Part shown: piece after piece, positions 36,431 to 48,148 of the stretch
Position numbering within the stretch: the first letter of the stretch is position 1
How the letters are laid out: every line of letters begins with the position of its first letter
Source of the DNA: Sediminibacterium goheungense
Lineage (GTDB): Bacteria > Bacteroidota > Bacteroidia > Chitinophagales > Chitinophagaceae
Direction: 5' to 3'
Assembly (NCBI RefSeq): GCF_004361915.1
Contig: NZ_SNWP01000011.1
Location: 744,001 to 808,000, forward strand
DNA length: 64,000 nucleotides
Program-made: the position numbers and the translations under genes
The notes under the pieces: generated by a model
Seen by the model: only the letters and a program-made list of their open reading frames with translations
Told to the model about the DNA's origin: nothing
Database searches by the model: none

Positions 36431-37243
36431 TTAGTAATTCGGGGTATCTATTTTCCAGGGCTTTGATTTATCTACCTGAACGATGACTTCCATGGCTTCT
36501 CTGAAAAAGGGTATTTTATTACTGATGGCGATAAGGAGATTGCGGCCATAGCTGCCCAATGAGCCACTGTTTTCTATGGGTTTATAAACGAACTTGGCTA
36601 TCGACAGTCGAAAGCCGTCATTCATTTTTGCAAAGTAAGTTGCTACTTCACTTGATGAGTATTCTTTCCAGTGATGTCCATAAGAGACCGTTGTAAAAAC
36701 AGCGTTTACATCCATTCCAATAGACTTGCCCCTGAGTGCATTGATAATGGTTTTGGTAATAGAGTAAAAATTAATGGAATTCGGCGTGGTGATATAAATA
36801 TTTCCGGAATCTTTGATGATTTGGAAAATCTTTTTCCAGAAAGCAATCGGATTGAATGTGATATGTTCAAATATTTCTGTGAACAGAATGAGATCAAATT
36901 CATCTTTTTGGTCGCTGAGGGTGGGTAGTCGCTCCAATTGATTTTCTACCAGTGGCGTGAGTTGATGGTCGGAGGCTCTTTTGCGAATATAATCCAGTTC
37001 CCAAAATTCACTTACATCCATAGATACCACTTCATATCCCATAAAACTCAACAGCAGCGATGAGTGCAGATAATGGCTTCCTATATCGAGTACTTTACTA
37101 CCAGCAGGTACGATACGGCTCACCGTTTCGCCCATTTTCCGAAAACGCTTTCTGTGGTAATTAAAATAAATGATATCGTTCGAAATACCCGATGCCAGTA
37201 CAACTTTTTCTATTTTAGAGAGTGCTTCTTCAACCTGCTGCAT
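36431..37243 (-). CDS. Class I SAM-dependent methyltransferase
   Basis: 270 residues from ATG 37243. The frame is open to 37297, but a promoter-like TATCTTTG lies within that extra part, so the inner start MQQVEEALSKIEKV is preferred. The methyltransferase core shows KVLDIGSHYLHSSLLLSFMGYEVVSMD, DLILFTEIFEHITFNPIAFWKKIF and GNIYITTPNSINFYS. The C-terminus resembles other methyltransferases of O-antigen loci. Target unknown, probably a sugar. It is the first gene of the - strand polysaccharide block. Confidence 0.82.
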   Translation of the reverse strand: MQQVEEALSKIEKVVLASGISNDIIYFNYHRKRFRKMGETVSRIVPAGSKVLDIGSHYLHSSLLLSFMGYEVVSMDVSEFWELDYIRKRASDHQLTPLVENQLERLPTLSDQKDEFDLILFTEIFEHITFNPIAFWKKIFQIIKDSGNIYITTPNSINFYSITKTIINALRGKSIGMDVNAVFTTVSYGHHWKEYSSSEVATYFAKMNDGFRLSIAKFVYKPIENSGSLGSYGRNLLIAISNKIPFFREAMEVIVQVDKSKPWKIDTPNY

Positions 37244-37275
37244 GTAGCTGTTCTGCGTTTGAATGATAGATTCTA

Positions 37276-37283
37276 CAAAGATA
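37276..37283 (-). promoter_or_regulatory. -7 promoter element TATCTTTG upstream of the methyltransferase
   Basis: On the - strand TATCTTTG fits TAnnTTTG, 32 bp before ATG 37243. Transcription should start near 37270, which excludes an ATG at 37297. Confidence 0.55.
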
Positions 37284-37299
37284 ACATATATTACCAAAA

Positions 37300-37461
37300 A
37301 GAATGTCGGATGGCTGATGTCGGATTTGATGGAAGATGGCAGATCTCAGATCTTTGACTTCTTGATCTTTGATTTCTTGAATTAAGTAAAGATTTTGAAT
37401 CTAACGTAAATTGGCTAAAACCTAGTACCTAGCACCCAGCACCCTTGCCCTGGGCAAGCCT
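37300..37461. repeat. Divergent spacer with words A and G (left) and C (right)
   Basis: Left: GAATGTCGGATGGCTGATG, GGCAGATCTCAGATC and TTGATCTTTGATTTCTTG (to ~37381). Right: AAATTGGCTAAAACC, CCTAGTACCTAGC and ACCCAGCACCC (37411-37443). Here both flanking genes point outward, yet the left and right forms keep the polarity seen between genes in other orientations. Confidence 0.7.
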
Positions 37462-37492
37462 GCCTAATTGCTCATAATTTGCTCACATTTAG

Positions 37493-37500
37493 TAATTTTG
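37493..37500 (+). promoter_or_regulatory. -7 promoter element TAATTTTG upstream of dut
   Basis: TAATTTTG fits TAnnTTTG, with AATTG 22 bp upstream as a possible -33. It ends 5 bp before the ATG at 37506, so the mRNA would be leaderless or nearly so. Confidence 0.5.
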
Positions 37501-37505
37501 CACTT

Positions 37506-37955
37506 ATGTCAGATAAGCCGATACAGGTAAGTATTGTAAACAAGTCGAATAACCCCTTACCTGATTACGCTACCTCCGGATCTTCCGGTGTTGATATCAG
37601 GGCTCATCTGGAGCATCCTGTAACACTACTGCCTTCTGAGCGCACATTGATTCCTACTGGTCTATTCGTAGCCATTCCCAGGGGCTATGAAATACAGATA
37701 CGTCCGCGTAGCGGACTAGCGATTAAACAGGGTATTACATGTTTAAATACCCCGGGAACCATTGATGCAGACTACAGAGGTGAAATAAAAGTGATCCTGA
37801 TCAATCTTTCTACCGAGGCACAAACCATTCAGCCCGGCGATCGGATTGCACAAATGGTATTGCAGAAAATAGAACAGCTGCAATGGCAGGCAGTAGAAAC
37901 ACTGGATACCACAGAAAGAGGCACGGGGGGATTTGGAAGCACAGGAAAGGTATGA
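37506..37955 (+). CDS. dut: dUTP diphosphatase
   Basis: 149 residues from ATG 37506; an upstream in-frame ATG at 37479 precedes the predicted promoter and is rejected. Hydrolyses dUTP to dUMP, supplying dTMP synthesis and keeping uracil out of DNA; works as a homotrimer. All five family motifs are visible: [55 protein letters not shown] and the C-terminal [12 protein letters not shown]. The stop is followed directly by a word-A array. Confidence 0.95.
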   Translation: MSDKPIQVSIVNKSNNPLPDYATSGSSGVDIRAHLEHPVTLLPSERTLIPTGLFVAIPRGYEIQIRPRSGLAIKQGITCLNTPGTIDADYRGEIKVILINLSTEAQTIQPGDRIAQMVLQKIEQLQWQAVETLDTTERGTGGFGSTGKV

Positions 37956-37956
37956 T

Positions 37957-38070
37957 GGAGGATGTCAGATGGCAGATGTCGGATTTGGAATGGTACGGGT
38001 GGTACAATAACTACTACAAAAGAGCTTGAAGCTTGTGGCCTGAAGCTTGTAGCTAATGGCAAATAGCTTT
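37957..38070. repeat. Word A (left) and word D (right) spacer
   Basis: TGGAGGATGTCAGATGGC and AGATGTCGGAT after dut. Then GAGCTTGAAGCTTGTGGCC and GAAGCTTGTAGCTAATGGC before the next start. The D-type words continue inside the next coding region. Confidence 0.7.
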
Positions 38071-38093
38071 CTTCTAACAATCAATTACAAAGA

Positions 38094-38981
38094 ATGAACT
38101 TGAAAATAGCAAACCTTTATACAACAATAGCAGCTGGTAGCTCATGGCTCATAGCTCATAGCTCGAAGCTTGTGGCTTTTAGCTTCCTCCTCTTCTCCTG
38201 CAAAACCGTTAAAAAAGTAGAGCAAATTCAGGAAGCCATTACTAAGAAAGATACAGCCCAGGTAGTGGTGATTAAAGAAACACCTGTAGTAGATTCAGCA
38301 GCTATAGTGGCAGATATTATGGGTAAGGTGGCGAAGAATAAAATTGATTTCAACACTTTTAATGCCAAGATAAAAGTAGATTATACAGGTGCTGAAAAAA
38401 ATGATAATTATACGGTTTACCTGAGCATGCGCAAGGATAGCATCATCATTATCCGGGTAAAAGGTTCTTTTCTGGGTATATCTGCAGAAGGACTTCAGCT
38501 GAAAATTAATAAAGACAGCCTGACACTGGTACGAAAAGTGGGGGAGAAATATGTGATGAACCGTTCTATCAGTTATCTCCAGGAAGTAACTGAAATACCT
38601 TTCGATTTTGCCACTTTACAGGATATGCTGATTGGTAACCCCATTTTTATGAGCAATAACCTGGTTTCCTATAAAAACAGCAATTCTCAGTTATTGGTAG
38701 TGATGGTGGGCGAATTGTTCAAACACCTCATTAACCTCGATAAGACCGATAACAGGGTACTCTACAGTAAACTCGATGATGTGGATGTGCAGCGCAACAG
38801 AACCTGCGATATTACTTTCAGCAATTACCAGCCTCTGGGTACTTATTTATTCGCGGCTAACCGCAAAATTTCGATGGCAGAGAAGTCGAAACTCGATATT
38901 TCCCTTGATTTCAAAGAATTTACGTTAAATGATCCGTTAAAATACAATTTCGATCCACCAAAAAACTACAAGCGTAAGTAA
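38094..38981 (+). CDS. DUF4292 lipoprotein
   Basis: 295 residues; the signal peptide ends in the lipobox LFSC (FSFLLFSCKTVKKVEQ). The mature protein matches DUF4292-type lipoproteins of Bacteroidota: FNTFNAKIKVDYTGAEKNDNYTVYLSMRKDSIIIIRVKG, SFLGISAEGLQLKINKDSL, QDMLIGNPIF. Such proteins resemble LolA/LolB-like envelope proteins; the function is not settled. The stretch 38129-38195, which encodes most of the hydrophobic signal region (AAGSSWLIAHSSKLVAFSF), is made of spacer word D. A LytM-like gene follows after 61 bp and is often its neighbour. Confidence 0.85.
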   Translation: MNLKIANLYTTIAAGSSWLIAHSSKLVAFSFLLFSCKTVKKVEQIQEAITKKDTAQVVVIKETPVVDSAAIVADIMGKVAKNKIDFNTFNAKIKVDYTGAEKNDNYTVYLSMRKDSIIIIRVKGSFLGISAEGLQLKINKDSLTLVRKVGEKYVMNRSISYLQEVTEIPFDFATLQDMLIGNPIFMSNNLVSYKNSNSQLLVVMVGELFKHLINLDKTDNRVLYSKLDDVDVQRNRTCDITFSNYQPLGTYLFAANRKISMAEKSKLDISLDFKEFTLNDPLKYNFDPPKNYKRK

Positions 38982-39042
38982 TTTACCACTAATTTATTCG
39001 TTATATAGCTTGTTAATCTGACTTTGGTCCAAAATTGTTGTC

Positions 39043-40389
39043 ATGTTCAAATTCCTTTTTTGCTTTCTAGTATCCTGTACGCTCGTATTTACTGCCTATG
39101 CGCAGCAATCTCGCGAAGAGTTACAGAAACAGGAACAGGACCTGAAAAAAGAACTGGCAGAACTGAATCAGTTACTTTCCCAGACCCAAAAAAATAAAAA
39201 ACTTTCATTGAGTCAGCTGGCACTTATTAAACGCAAAGTAGCCATGCGAGAACAACTGGTAAATTCTATTAACCGTCAGATCAGGGACCTTGATAACACC
39301 ATTTTCCTCAATGAAAGAGATATTTACCGCCTTAGAAGAGAGTTGGATACTCTGCGTGTGAAATATGCCAAGAGTATTGTTTTTGCCTATAAAAACAGGA
39401 GCAGCTACGAATACCTCAACTTTATTTTTTCTTCAAAGAGCTTTAATGATGCGATTAAACGGATCACATATTTAAAAAGCTACCGTCAGAACAGGGAGAC
39501 CCAGGCAGATGCTATTATTCAGTCTGAAAAACTACTTACTACCAAAATAGAAGTATTAAGCAGCAATAAAAAAGAACGACTTACCACACTCGAAAAACAG
39601 AGTGAGCAGCTGAAAGTATTACAGGATGATAAAAAAGCACAGGATCAGGTAGTGGCTCAGTTGAAAGGAAAAGAAAAGGAATTGTCTGTGCAGATACAGA
39701 ACAAAGAAAAGCAGCGCCAGAAAATGCAACAGGCTGTTATGGCCATCATCAGAAGAGAAGCAGATGAAGCTGCCAAAAGAGCCAAACTAAAAGCTGCCGA
39801 AGATGCCAAAAAAGCGGCAGCCAATAATACGAAACCTGTAGACGCCAATGCAGGAAAAACAAATGCTGCTGGCAACACCACAAAAAATCCGTCTGTAAAT
39901 GAACCACTGGTTTCAAAACCGGTTGCCGACAGGCCTTATACCCCATTAGAGTCAACACCTGAGGGAAGGGAAACATCTATCCAGTTCGAACAGAACAAGG
40001 GGCGTTTACCCTGGCCCGTTGATAAAGGAAATGTATATGTACCTTTTGGTATTTCCACCGTTCCCGGTACAAAAATTACCCAGAAAAGTGATGGCATACA
40101 GATTGCCTTACCAGAAGGCTCAGCCGTAAAAAGTGTGGCTGATGGTGAAGTGGTGTATGCCAGTGAAGTAAACGGTGATCAGGTGGTGCTTGTAAGGCAC
40201 GGTAAGTACTTTACCTCCTATAATCAGTTATCGAGTATTTCTGTATCTCTTGGACAACAGGTAAAAGCCGGCTCTGTTATTGGCCGATCAGGCAAAAGTA
40301 TAGATGGAGAAGGCGCCATTATCTTCGTTATCAACAACGAAAAAGGCGTTCCGATGAACCCGGAGCTATGGCTCAAACCACGGAGATAG
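39043..40389 (+). CDS. EnvC-like murein hydrolase activator (degenerate LytM)
   Basis: 448 residues. A signal peptide (to AYAQ) is followed by a long coiled coil (about residues 22-245, two helical stretches split by SIVFAYKNRSSYEYLNFIFSSKSFNDAIKR), a low-complexity Lys/Ala/Asn/Pro linker, and a C-terminal M23/LytM fold from about residue 330. The zinc ligands are missing: the usual HxGxD is KSDGIQI, the YAHL histidine is Gln (SYNQLS), and the HLHFEI site reads AIIFVI. It is therefore likely a non-catalytic activator of amidases at the division septum, like EnvC. Confidence 0.87.
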   Translation: MFKFLFCFLVSCTLVFTAYAQQSREELQKQEQDLKKELAELNQLLSQTQKNKKLSLSQLALIKRKVAMREQLVNSINRQIRDLDNTIFLNERDIYRLRRELDTLRVKYAKSIVFAYKNRSSYEYLNFIFSSKSFNDAIKRITYLKSYRQNRETQADAIIQSEKLLTTKIEVLSSNKKERLTTLEKQSEQLKVLQDDKKAQDQVVAQLKGKEKELSVQIQNKEKQRQKMQQAVMAIIRREADEAAKRAKLKAAEDAKKAAANNTKPVDANAGKTNAAGNTTKNPSVNEPLVSKPVADRPYTPLESTPEGRETSIQFEQNKGRLPWPVDKGNVYVPFGISTVPGTKITQKSDGIQIALPEGSAVKSVADGEVVYASEVNGDQVVLVRHGKYFTSYNQLSSISVSLGQQVKAGSVIGRSGKSIDGEGAIIFVINNEKGVPMNPELWLKPRR

Positions 40390-40391
40390 AT

Positions 40392-42016
<1,625 letters not shown>

Positions 42017-42018
42017 AG

Positions 42019-42236
42019 AGGTGCTGGGCCTGCCCAGAGCGTAGTCGAAGGTTACTGGTTGCTAGGTACTAGGGTTGAGGTTTTAGGCTTTAGCCAATTT
42101 GCGGTACATTCGAAATTTTTACTTAATTCAAGCATTCATAAATCAGGAAATCAAAGATATTAGATCTGAGATCTGACATTAAATCCGACATCAGCGATCA
42201 GACATCAGACATACATCTGCCATCTGACATCCATCA
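42019..42236. repeat. glpK-glpD spacer: words C, E (left) and G, A (right)
   Basis: Left: GGTGCTGGGCCTGCCC, AGCGTAGTCGAAGG, TTGCTAGGTACTAGGG. Right: AAATCAAAGATATTAGATC, TGAGATCTGACATT, AATCCGACATCAGCGATC and CATCTGCCATCTGACATCC, ending 4 bp before glpD. The right array is the reverse complement of the arrays that follow glpD, so glpD itself is bracketed by an inverted pair. Confidence 0.7.
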
Positions 42237-42239
42237 ATC

Positions 42240-43751
42240 ATGAACCGCACTACTCAATTGCAACAATTACAGGAAACCATCCAGTGGGATATGGTGGTGA
42301 TTGGTGGTGGGGCCACAGGATTGGGTATTGCTGTAGATGCTGCATCAAGAGGGTATAAAATATTATTGATAGAACAGGCAGATTTTGGAAAAGGCACATC
42401 CAGCAGGTCTACCAAACTAGTGCATGGCGGTGTTCGTTACCTTGAACATGGAAATATTAAACTGGTAAAAGAAGCCTTGCGTGAGCGGGGATGGCTCTTA
42501 AAAAATGCACCACATCTTACCTCTGTGCAGGCTTTTATAATTCCGGTGAGAAGGTTCTGGCAAAAATGGTATTACGGACTTGGACTGCGGTTCTATGATT
42601 TGTTATCTGGAAAACTCTCACTCGGACAAACCCGGTTATTATCAGCTAAAGAAACTACAGAACTGTTACCTGCATTGGATGCGAATAAAGTGAAAGGGGG
42701 AATTTTATATTATGATGGACAGTTCGATGATAGCAGGTTGTGTATAGACCTGGCTGCCACAGCGGTTTTACATGGTGCTACACTGGTGAACTATTGTAAA
42801 GTAACCGGACTGGTAAAAGAAAAGAAAAAGATAACCGGTGTACAACTGCAGTTACATAACAGTGATGAAGTGTTTGAGGTAAAAACAAAATCAGTAATCA
42901 ATGCAACAGGTGTGTTTACCGATCGTATTTTACAAATGGATGATCCTTCTGCAGAACGGATGGTTGACCCCTCCCAGGGTATTCATTTGGTGGTAGATAA
43001 AAAATACTTCCCTGGAACCCATGCTTTGATGATTCCAAAAACAGATGATAAACGTGTGCTGTTTGCGGTACCTTGGCTCAATAAAGTAGTGATAGGCACC
43101 ACGGATACGCCTGTTGATGATATACTGGATGAACCATTGGTATTGGAAGATGAAGTAGACTATATTCTCGAACATATTAACCGATATGTTTCACCGGCCA
43201 TAGATCGCTCTTCTATTTTATCTGTTTTTGCCGGACTGCGACCGCTGGTGCGTTCGAAAGAAGGAAAAAGTACGGCTTTATTATCGCGAGATCATACCAT
43301 TATGGGATCTGCCAGTGGGCTTGTTACCATAACAGGTGGTAAGTGGACCACCTATCGTAAAATGGCACAGGAAGCAGTAGACAATGCCGTTTTTATTTCG
43401 AAACAGGATAAGCGTTTATGTGTTACCAAAAATCTGCCGATTGGTGATCCGCTGGCCGTGCGTCAGAAAAAAGAAAACATGATCAAAGAAAAGCCTGAAC
43501 TTGATCAGTTACTCCATCCTGATTTTACATACAAATGTGTGGATGTAGTGTATGCTGTGGAACAGGAAATGGCTATTACAGTAGAGGATGTTCTGGCCAG
43601 AAGAACCAGGATACTTTTTCTGGATGCGAAGGCAGCCATGGATTGTGCAGATAAGGTAATAAACATCATGCAGGAGCTATTACAGGAATCCGCAGTTTGG
43701 GCAGCAGAACAAAAAAAAGCATTTATGGAACTGGCGGAGGGATATCTTTGA
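42240..43751 (+). CDS. glpD: Glycerol-3-phosphate dehydrogenase (FAD, respiratory)
   Basis: 503 residues. Oxidises glycerol-3-phosphate to dihydroxyacetone phosphate and passes electrons to quinone at the inner membrane. The FAD-binding motif MVVIGGGATGLGIAVDAASRGYK is followed by GTSSRSTKLVHGGVRYLE, the family signature. Later segments include GGILYYDGQFDDSRL, VINATGVFTD, PSQGIHLVVD, IGTTDTPVDD and TITGGKWTTYRKMA. The C-terminal helical domain (DVLARRTRILFLD) is present. Full length, no oddities. Confidence 0.95.
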   Translation: MNRTTQLQQLQETIQWDMVVIGGGATGLGIAVDAASRGYKILLIEQADFGKGTSSRSTKLVHGGVRYLEHGNIKLVKEALRERGWLLKNAPHLTSVQAFIIPVRRFWQKWYYGLGLRFYDLLSGKLSLGQTRLLSAKETTELLPALDANKVKGGILYYDGQFDDSRLCIDLAATAVLHGATLVNYCKVTGLVKEKKKITGVQLQLHNSDEVFEVKTKSVINATGVFTDRILQMDDPSAERMVDPSQGIHLVVDKKYFPGTHALMIPKTDDKRVLFAVPWLNKVVIGTTDTPVDDILDEPLVLEDEVDYILEHINRYVSPAIDRSSILSVFAGLRPLVRSKEGKSTALLSRDHTIMGSASGLVTITGGKWTTYRKMAQEAVDNAVFISKQDKRLCVTKNLPIGDPLAVRQKKENMIKEKPELDQLLHPDFTYKCVDVVYAVEQEMAITVEDVLARRTRILFLDAKAAMDCADKVINIMQELLQESAVWAAEQKKAFMELAEGYL

Positions 43752-43756
43752 GAGAA

Positions 43757-43880
43757 AATGTCTGATGTCTGATCGCAGATTTTTTGATCTTTGATCTTTT
43801 GATTTATGATTAGAGCGCATGGTATTAAATTTTATGCAAATTGGCTAATAGCTAAAAGCTAGTAGCTAATAGCTTTCTTA
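43757..43880. repeat. glpD-glpF spacer: words A, G (left) and D (right)
   Basis: Left: AATGTCTGATGTCTGATC, GCAGATTTTTTGATC, TTTGATCTTTTGATTTATG. Right: GCAAATTGGCTAATAGC, TAAAAGCTAGTAGC, TAATAGCTTTCTT just before glpF. Confidence 0.7.
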
Positions 43881-43891
43881 AAACAATTGCT

Positions 43892-44602
43892 ATGTCAATA
43901 TTTCTGGCTGAATTAATCGGAACTGCGGTATTGATTATTATTGGAAACGGGGTGGTGGCCAATGTGGTGCTGCCTAAAACAAAGGGGCATGGTGGAGGAT
44001 TGCTGGCCATATGTTTTGGCTGGGCACTGGCCGTATTTATTGCGGTGTATATGACCGGTTCGGTAAGTGGTGCACACCTGAATAGTGCAGTGACCATTGC
44101 ATTGGCAGTTGCCGGTAAATTTTCATGGAGTGACGTGCCTCTGTATTTAACAGCACAGTTATTGGGTGCCATGCTAGGTGCTTTTTTTGTGTGGCTTACC
44201 TATCGCCAGCATTTTGATGCATCTGAAGATGCTTCCATGAAACTGGCTTCATTCTGTACCGGTCCTTCCATCAGCAATCCATTGCAGAATTTATTAACAG
44301 AAACGATCGCTACTGCTGTTTTTATTTTAGGTGTATTATTTATTACCAAAGCCGATGCAAGTCTTGGTTCACTGGATGCATTGCCCGTAGCGTTACTGGT
44401 GATGGGTATTGGTTTAGGACTGGGTGGTCCAACGGGCTGGGCCATTAATCCTGCCCGTGATCTTGGTCCCCGTATTATGCATGCCTTGCTGCCCATAAAA
44501 AATAAAGGCGGTAGTAACTGGTCGTACAGTTGGGTACCGGTGCTGGGCCCGGTGATAGGGGCCTGTCTGGCGGTGTTTGTTTATCAGCTGTTGATGGGGT
44601 AG
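43892..44602 (+). CDS. glpF: Glycerol uptake facilitator (MIP family)
   Basis: 236 residues, six membrane helices and two half-helix loops. Passive channel for glycerol across the inner membrane. The second loop is the standard aquaglyceroporin GWAINPARDLGPR (NPA at 186-188, Asp190). The first loop reads SGAHLNSAVTIALA, so the usual NPA is NSA at residues 64-66. This replaces a proline considered near-invariant in the family, though variant motifs are known in other MIP subgroups. Position after glpK and glpD supports glycerol as the solute. Confidence 0.92.
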   Translation: MSIFLAELIGTAVLIIIGNGVVANVVLPKTKGHGGGLLAICFGWALAVFIAVYMTGSVSGAHLNSAVTIALAVAGKFSWSDVPLYLTAQLLGAMLGAFFVWLTYRQHFDASEDASMKLASFCTGPSISNPLQNLLTETIATAVFILGVLFITKADASLGSLDALPVALLVMGIGLGLGGPTGWAINPARDLGPRIMHALLPIKNKGGSNWSYSWVPVLGPVIGACLAVFVYQLLMG

Positions 44603-44604
44603 AG

Positions 44605-44830
44605 GGGGACTGGGTGCTAGGTTTTAGGTGTTAGCCAATTAGCGGTAAATGCAATATCATGCGCACTAATCCAAAATCAAAAGATATGATATCTGATATC
44701 TGACATCTGACATCAAATCAGCCATTAAAGCTACTAGCTTCTAGCCAATTAGCGTACCATTTATTCTTATCTACACTTTTTAAAAATCCGACATCCGCCA
44801 TCAGACATCTGCGATCTTACATCTGCCATT
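44605..44830. repeat. Repeat-built convergent spacer between glpF and the AI-2E gene
   Basis: Left edge: ACTGGGTGCTAGG, TTAGGTGTTAGCC (word C left). Middle: AAAATCAAAAGATATG, ATATCTGACATCTGACATC (A right), then GCTACTAGCTTCTAGCC (D left). Right edge: AATCCGACATCCGCCATC, AGACATCTGCGATC, TTACATCTGCCATTTGC (A right) at the stop of the - strand gene. The order is left-right-left-right, as two successive palindromes would give. Confidence 0.7.
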
Positions 44831-44834
44831 TGCT

Positions 44835-45905
44835 CTATTTCCGCAGAAACGGCAGGTTGAAGTAGTTGTTTTGTATTTTACGTTTGCGTTGTTTGGCTGG
44901 GCGCTGGTATTCCTGGTAATAGATTCTCAGAAGGATAATAAAATAGGAGATAAGCAGTGGGCCGAAAATTAATCCGGTGATACCGAAATAATGCAGACCT
45001 ATGATTACCCCCAGGACGGTAATAACGGGATGTACATCAGCCATTTTTTTAGCCAACAGAAAACGAACCACATTATCCATGCTGCTTAATACAACGGCAC
45101 CCCAAATGAATAAAAATATACCTTGCCAGTTTTGTCCGATCACCAGCAGATAAATACCTGCCGGTATCCAGACAAGTCCTGTTCCTACAATTGGAATCAC
45201 CGAAGCAAAGCCAACCACCACCGACCAGAAGCCGGGATCGGTCATACCTGTAATTAAAAATGCGATGTAGGCAAAAAGTCCCTGAATCACTGCAATAAGG
45301 GGGAGTCCAACCGCATTGCTAAAAGTTTGCGCCCGGAGTTCCTTGCCAAAAAGAGCTACCTGACTTCTTTTGAAAGGAAGGAAAAGGTAGATCGAGGCTT
45401 CCATGCGACTTGCGTTCATAATCATAAAATACAGAAAGAAATACATCATAATCATAGAGCTGAAAAGATTGGCACCCTGTGTTAATGCGGAGGATACAAA
45501 GTTGGTGACATATACCTGTAATTTTCCTAAATTCTGTGCCGAGAGCAAACTGAATTGAATCTCTTTTTTCAAAAAATTATCGAGCTGCGTAAGTGGTTCT
45601 GTTACGGCTGAAAAATTAGTAGCCACCGTGGCTATTTCCTGGTACATCATGGTGCTGAGTACAGTAATCGGCAACAATATGATAAAGAAAGAACTGAAAA
45701 TGACCAGAATAGCGGCCCATGACCGACGCCAGTTTTTTTTCTTTACCAGCCATTCCACAGGTTTCTTACTTAGCACGTAAAACATGATGGCAGCCAGAAA
45801 AGCTGTAAAAAAGGCCATCAGGCTGTAAATAAGAAATGAACCGATGATCAGTATGAAAACCAGAAAAATCAATCGATTTACTTTATGGTCGGGGCTATTT
45901 TGCAT
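44835..45905 (-). CDS. AI-2E family (PerM/YdiK) membrane protein
   Basis: 356 residues with about seven to eight membrane helices. The family includes putative autoinducer exporters and ion or solute transporters; the real substrate is usually unknown. Features: the N-terminal double helix FLVFILIIGSFLIYSLMAFFTAFLAAIMFYVL, the long amphipathic segment after TMMYQEIATV, and the C-terminal PIVGTGLVWIPAGIYLL and HYFGITGLIFGPLLISYF, which are the most conserved parts of the family. No operon partner; it converges on glpF. Confidence 0.88.
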   Translation of the reverse strand: MQNSPDHKVNRLIFLVFILIIGSFLIYSLMAFFTAFLAAIMFYVLSKKPVEWLVKKKNWRRSWAAILVIFSSFFIILLPITVLSTMMYQEIATVATNFSAVTEPLTQLDNFLKKEIQFSLLSAQNLGKLQVYVTNFVSSALTQGANLFSSMIMMYFFLYFMIMNASRMEASIYLFLPFKRSQVALFGKELRAQTFSNAVGLPLIAVIQGLFAYIAFLITGMTDPGFWSVVVGFASVIPIVGTGLVWIPAGIYLLVIGQNWQGIFLFIWGAVVLSSMDNVVRFLLAKKMADVHPVITVLGVIIGLHYFGITGLIFGPLLISYFIILLRIYYQEYQRPAKQRKRKIQNNYFNLPFLRK

Positions 45906-45957
45906 GGGGCTAATTTATAATATATTGTGGCTTCCGGTTGTTAAAATACGGTTTTAC

Positions 45958-46095
45958 CAGCAAGCTGCAAGCTACAAGCGACAAGCTGCAAGTTTCAAGC
46001 CCCAGGCTTTGCGTTGTTGTTAAGGATACCCATCATCACATTCTCGGATATACCCTGCTAGTAGCTTGCAGCTCGCAGCTTGTGGCTTACTGCTA
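45958..46095. repeat. Word D inverted repeat between the AI-2E gene and atpD
   Basis: Left: GCAAGCTGCAAGCTACAAGC, GACAAGCTGCAAGTTTC. Right: CTAGTAGCTTGCAGCTCGC, AGCTTGTGGCTTACTGC. The arms pair imperfectly around a ~60-bp centre. The spacer 45906-46236 otherwise holds the atpD promoter and no gene. Confidence 0.7.
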
Positions 46096-46157
46096 CGCCC
46101 TTTTTCTGCAGTTAAAATTTAGTTGATGGATTTGCCATTTTTTAGGGCACATCCCCT

Positions 46158-46165
46158 TACCTTTG
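46158..46165 (+). promoter_or_regulatory. -7 promoter element TACCTTTG upstream of atpD
   Basis: TACCTTTG matches TAnnTTTG. A TTTG at 46131-46134, 23 bp upstream, may be the -33 element. The leader would be about 65 nt, and includes GAAAACCTGTTTTC, a short inverted repeat. Confidence 0.65.
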
Positions 46166-46215
46166 CCGCCAAATCGGAAAACCTGTTTTCCGGGCCCGAA
46201 AGGGTACATTTTTAA

Positions 46216-47739
<1,524 letters not shown>

Positions 47740-47747
47740 ATTTAATT

Positions 47748-47873
47748 TGAAAATTTGGGAACTTGTCCGCCTTAGGCGGATGAAAATGAAGCAGGTCTTT
47801 ATTTTCGAATTTTCTACTAAACAATATTCAGGCCTCCCAATTTTCAAATTTTCAAATTTTCAAATTTTCAAAT
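47748..47873. repeat. Word B inverted repeat between atpD and atpC
   Basis: Left: AATTTGAAAATTTGGGA just after atpD. Right: CCCAATTTTCAAATTTTC, then repeated AAATTTTCAAATT, ending 5 bp before atpC. A small hairpin TCCGCC-TTA-GGCGGA lies at 47768-47782. Despite this, atpD and atpC are expected to be co-transcribed. Confidence 0.8.
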
Positions 47874-47877
47874 TAAC

Positions 47878-48126
47878 ATGACACTCGAAATACTAACACC
47901 CGAAAAAAAACTCTACAGCGGAGAAGTATATGGTATTCAGTTACCTGGTATTACCGGTTTGTTTGAAGTACTCGATCAGCACGCGCCATTGGTAAGTGCT
48001 TTGGGTAAGGGTAATGTAAAAATACTAAAAGACAAAACGAATACCGAGCAGTACAGTATCCAGAGTGGTTTTGTAGAAGTATTGAATAATAAGGTTACTG
48101 TATTGGTAGAAGGGGTGACCGCATAG
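47878..48126 (+). CDS. atpC: F1Fo ATP synthase subunit epsilon (short form)
   Basis: 82 residues. Central-stalk subunit that couples Fo rotation to F1. The N-terminal beta-sandwich domain is complete (LEILTPEKKLYSGEVYGIQLPGITGLFEVLDQHAPLVSALGKGNVKI, then SGFVEVLNNKVTVLVEG), but the C-terminal two-helix domain, which brakes ATP hydrolysis in other bacteria, is absent. Short epsilon subunits are usual in this phylum. A strong terminator follows. Confidence 0.94.
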   Translation: MTLEILTPEKKLYSGEVYGIQLPGITGLFEVLDQHAPLVSALGKGNVKILKDKTNTEQYSIQSGFVEVLNNKVTVLVEGVTA

Positions 48127-48148
48127 TTTTCACCAATTACAAATATTT

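Noticed and set aside
37479..37505. ATG 37479 as the dut start
   Set aside because: It lies upstream of the TAATTTTG promoter element; the family N-terminus fits ATG 37506.
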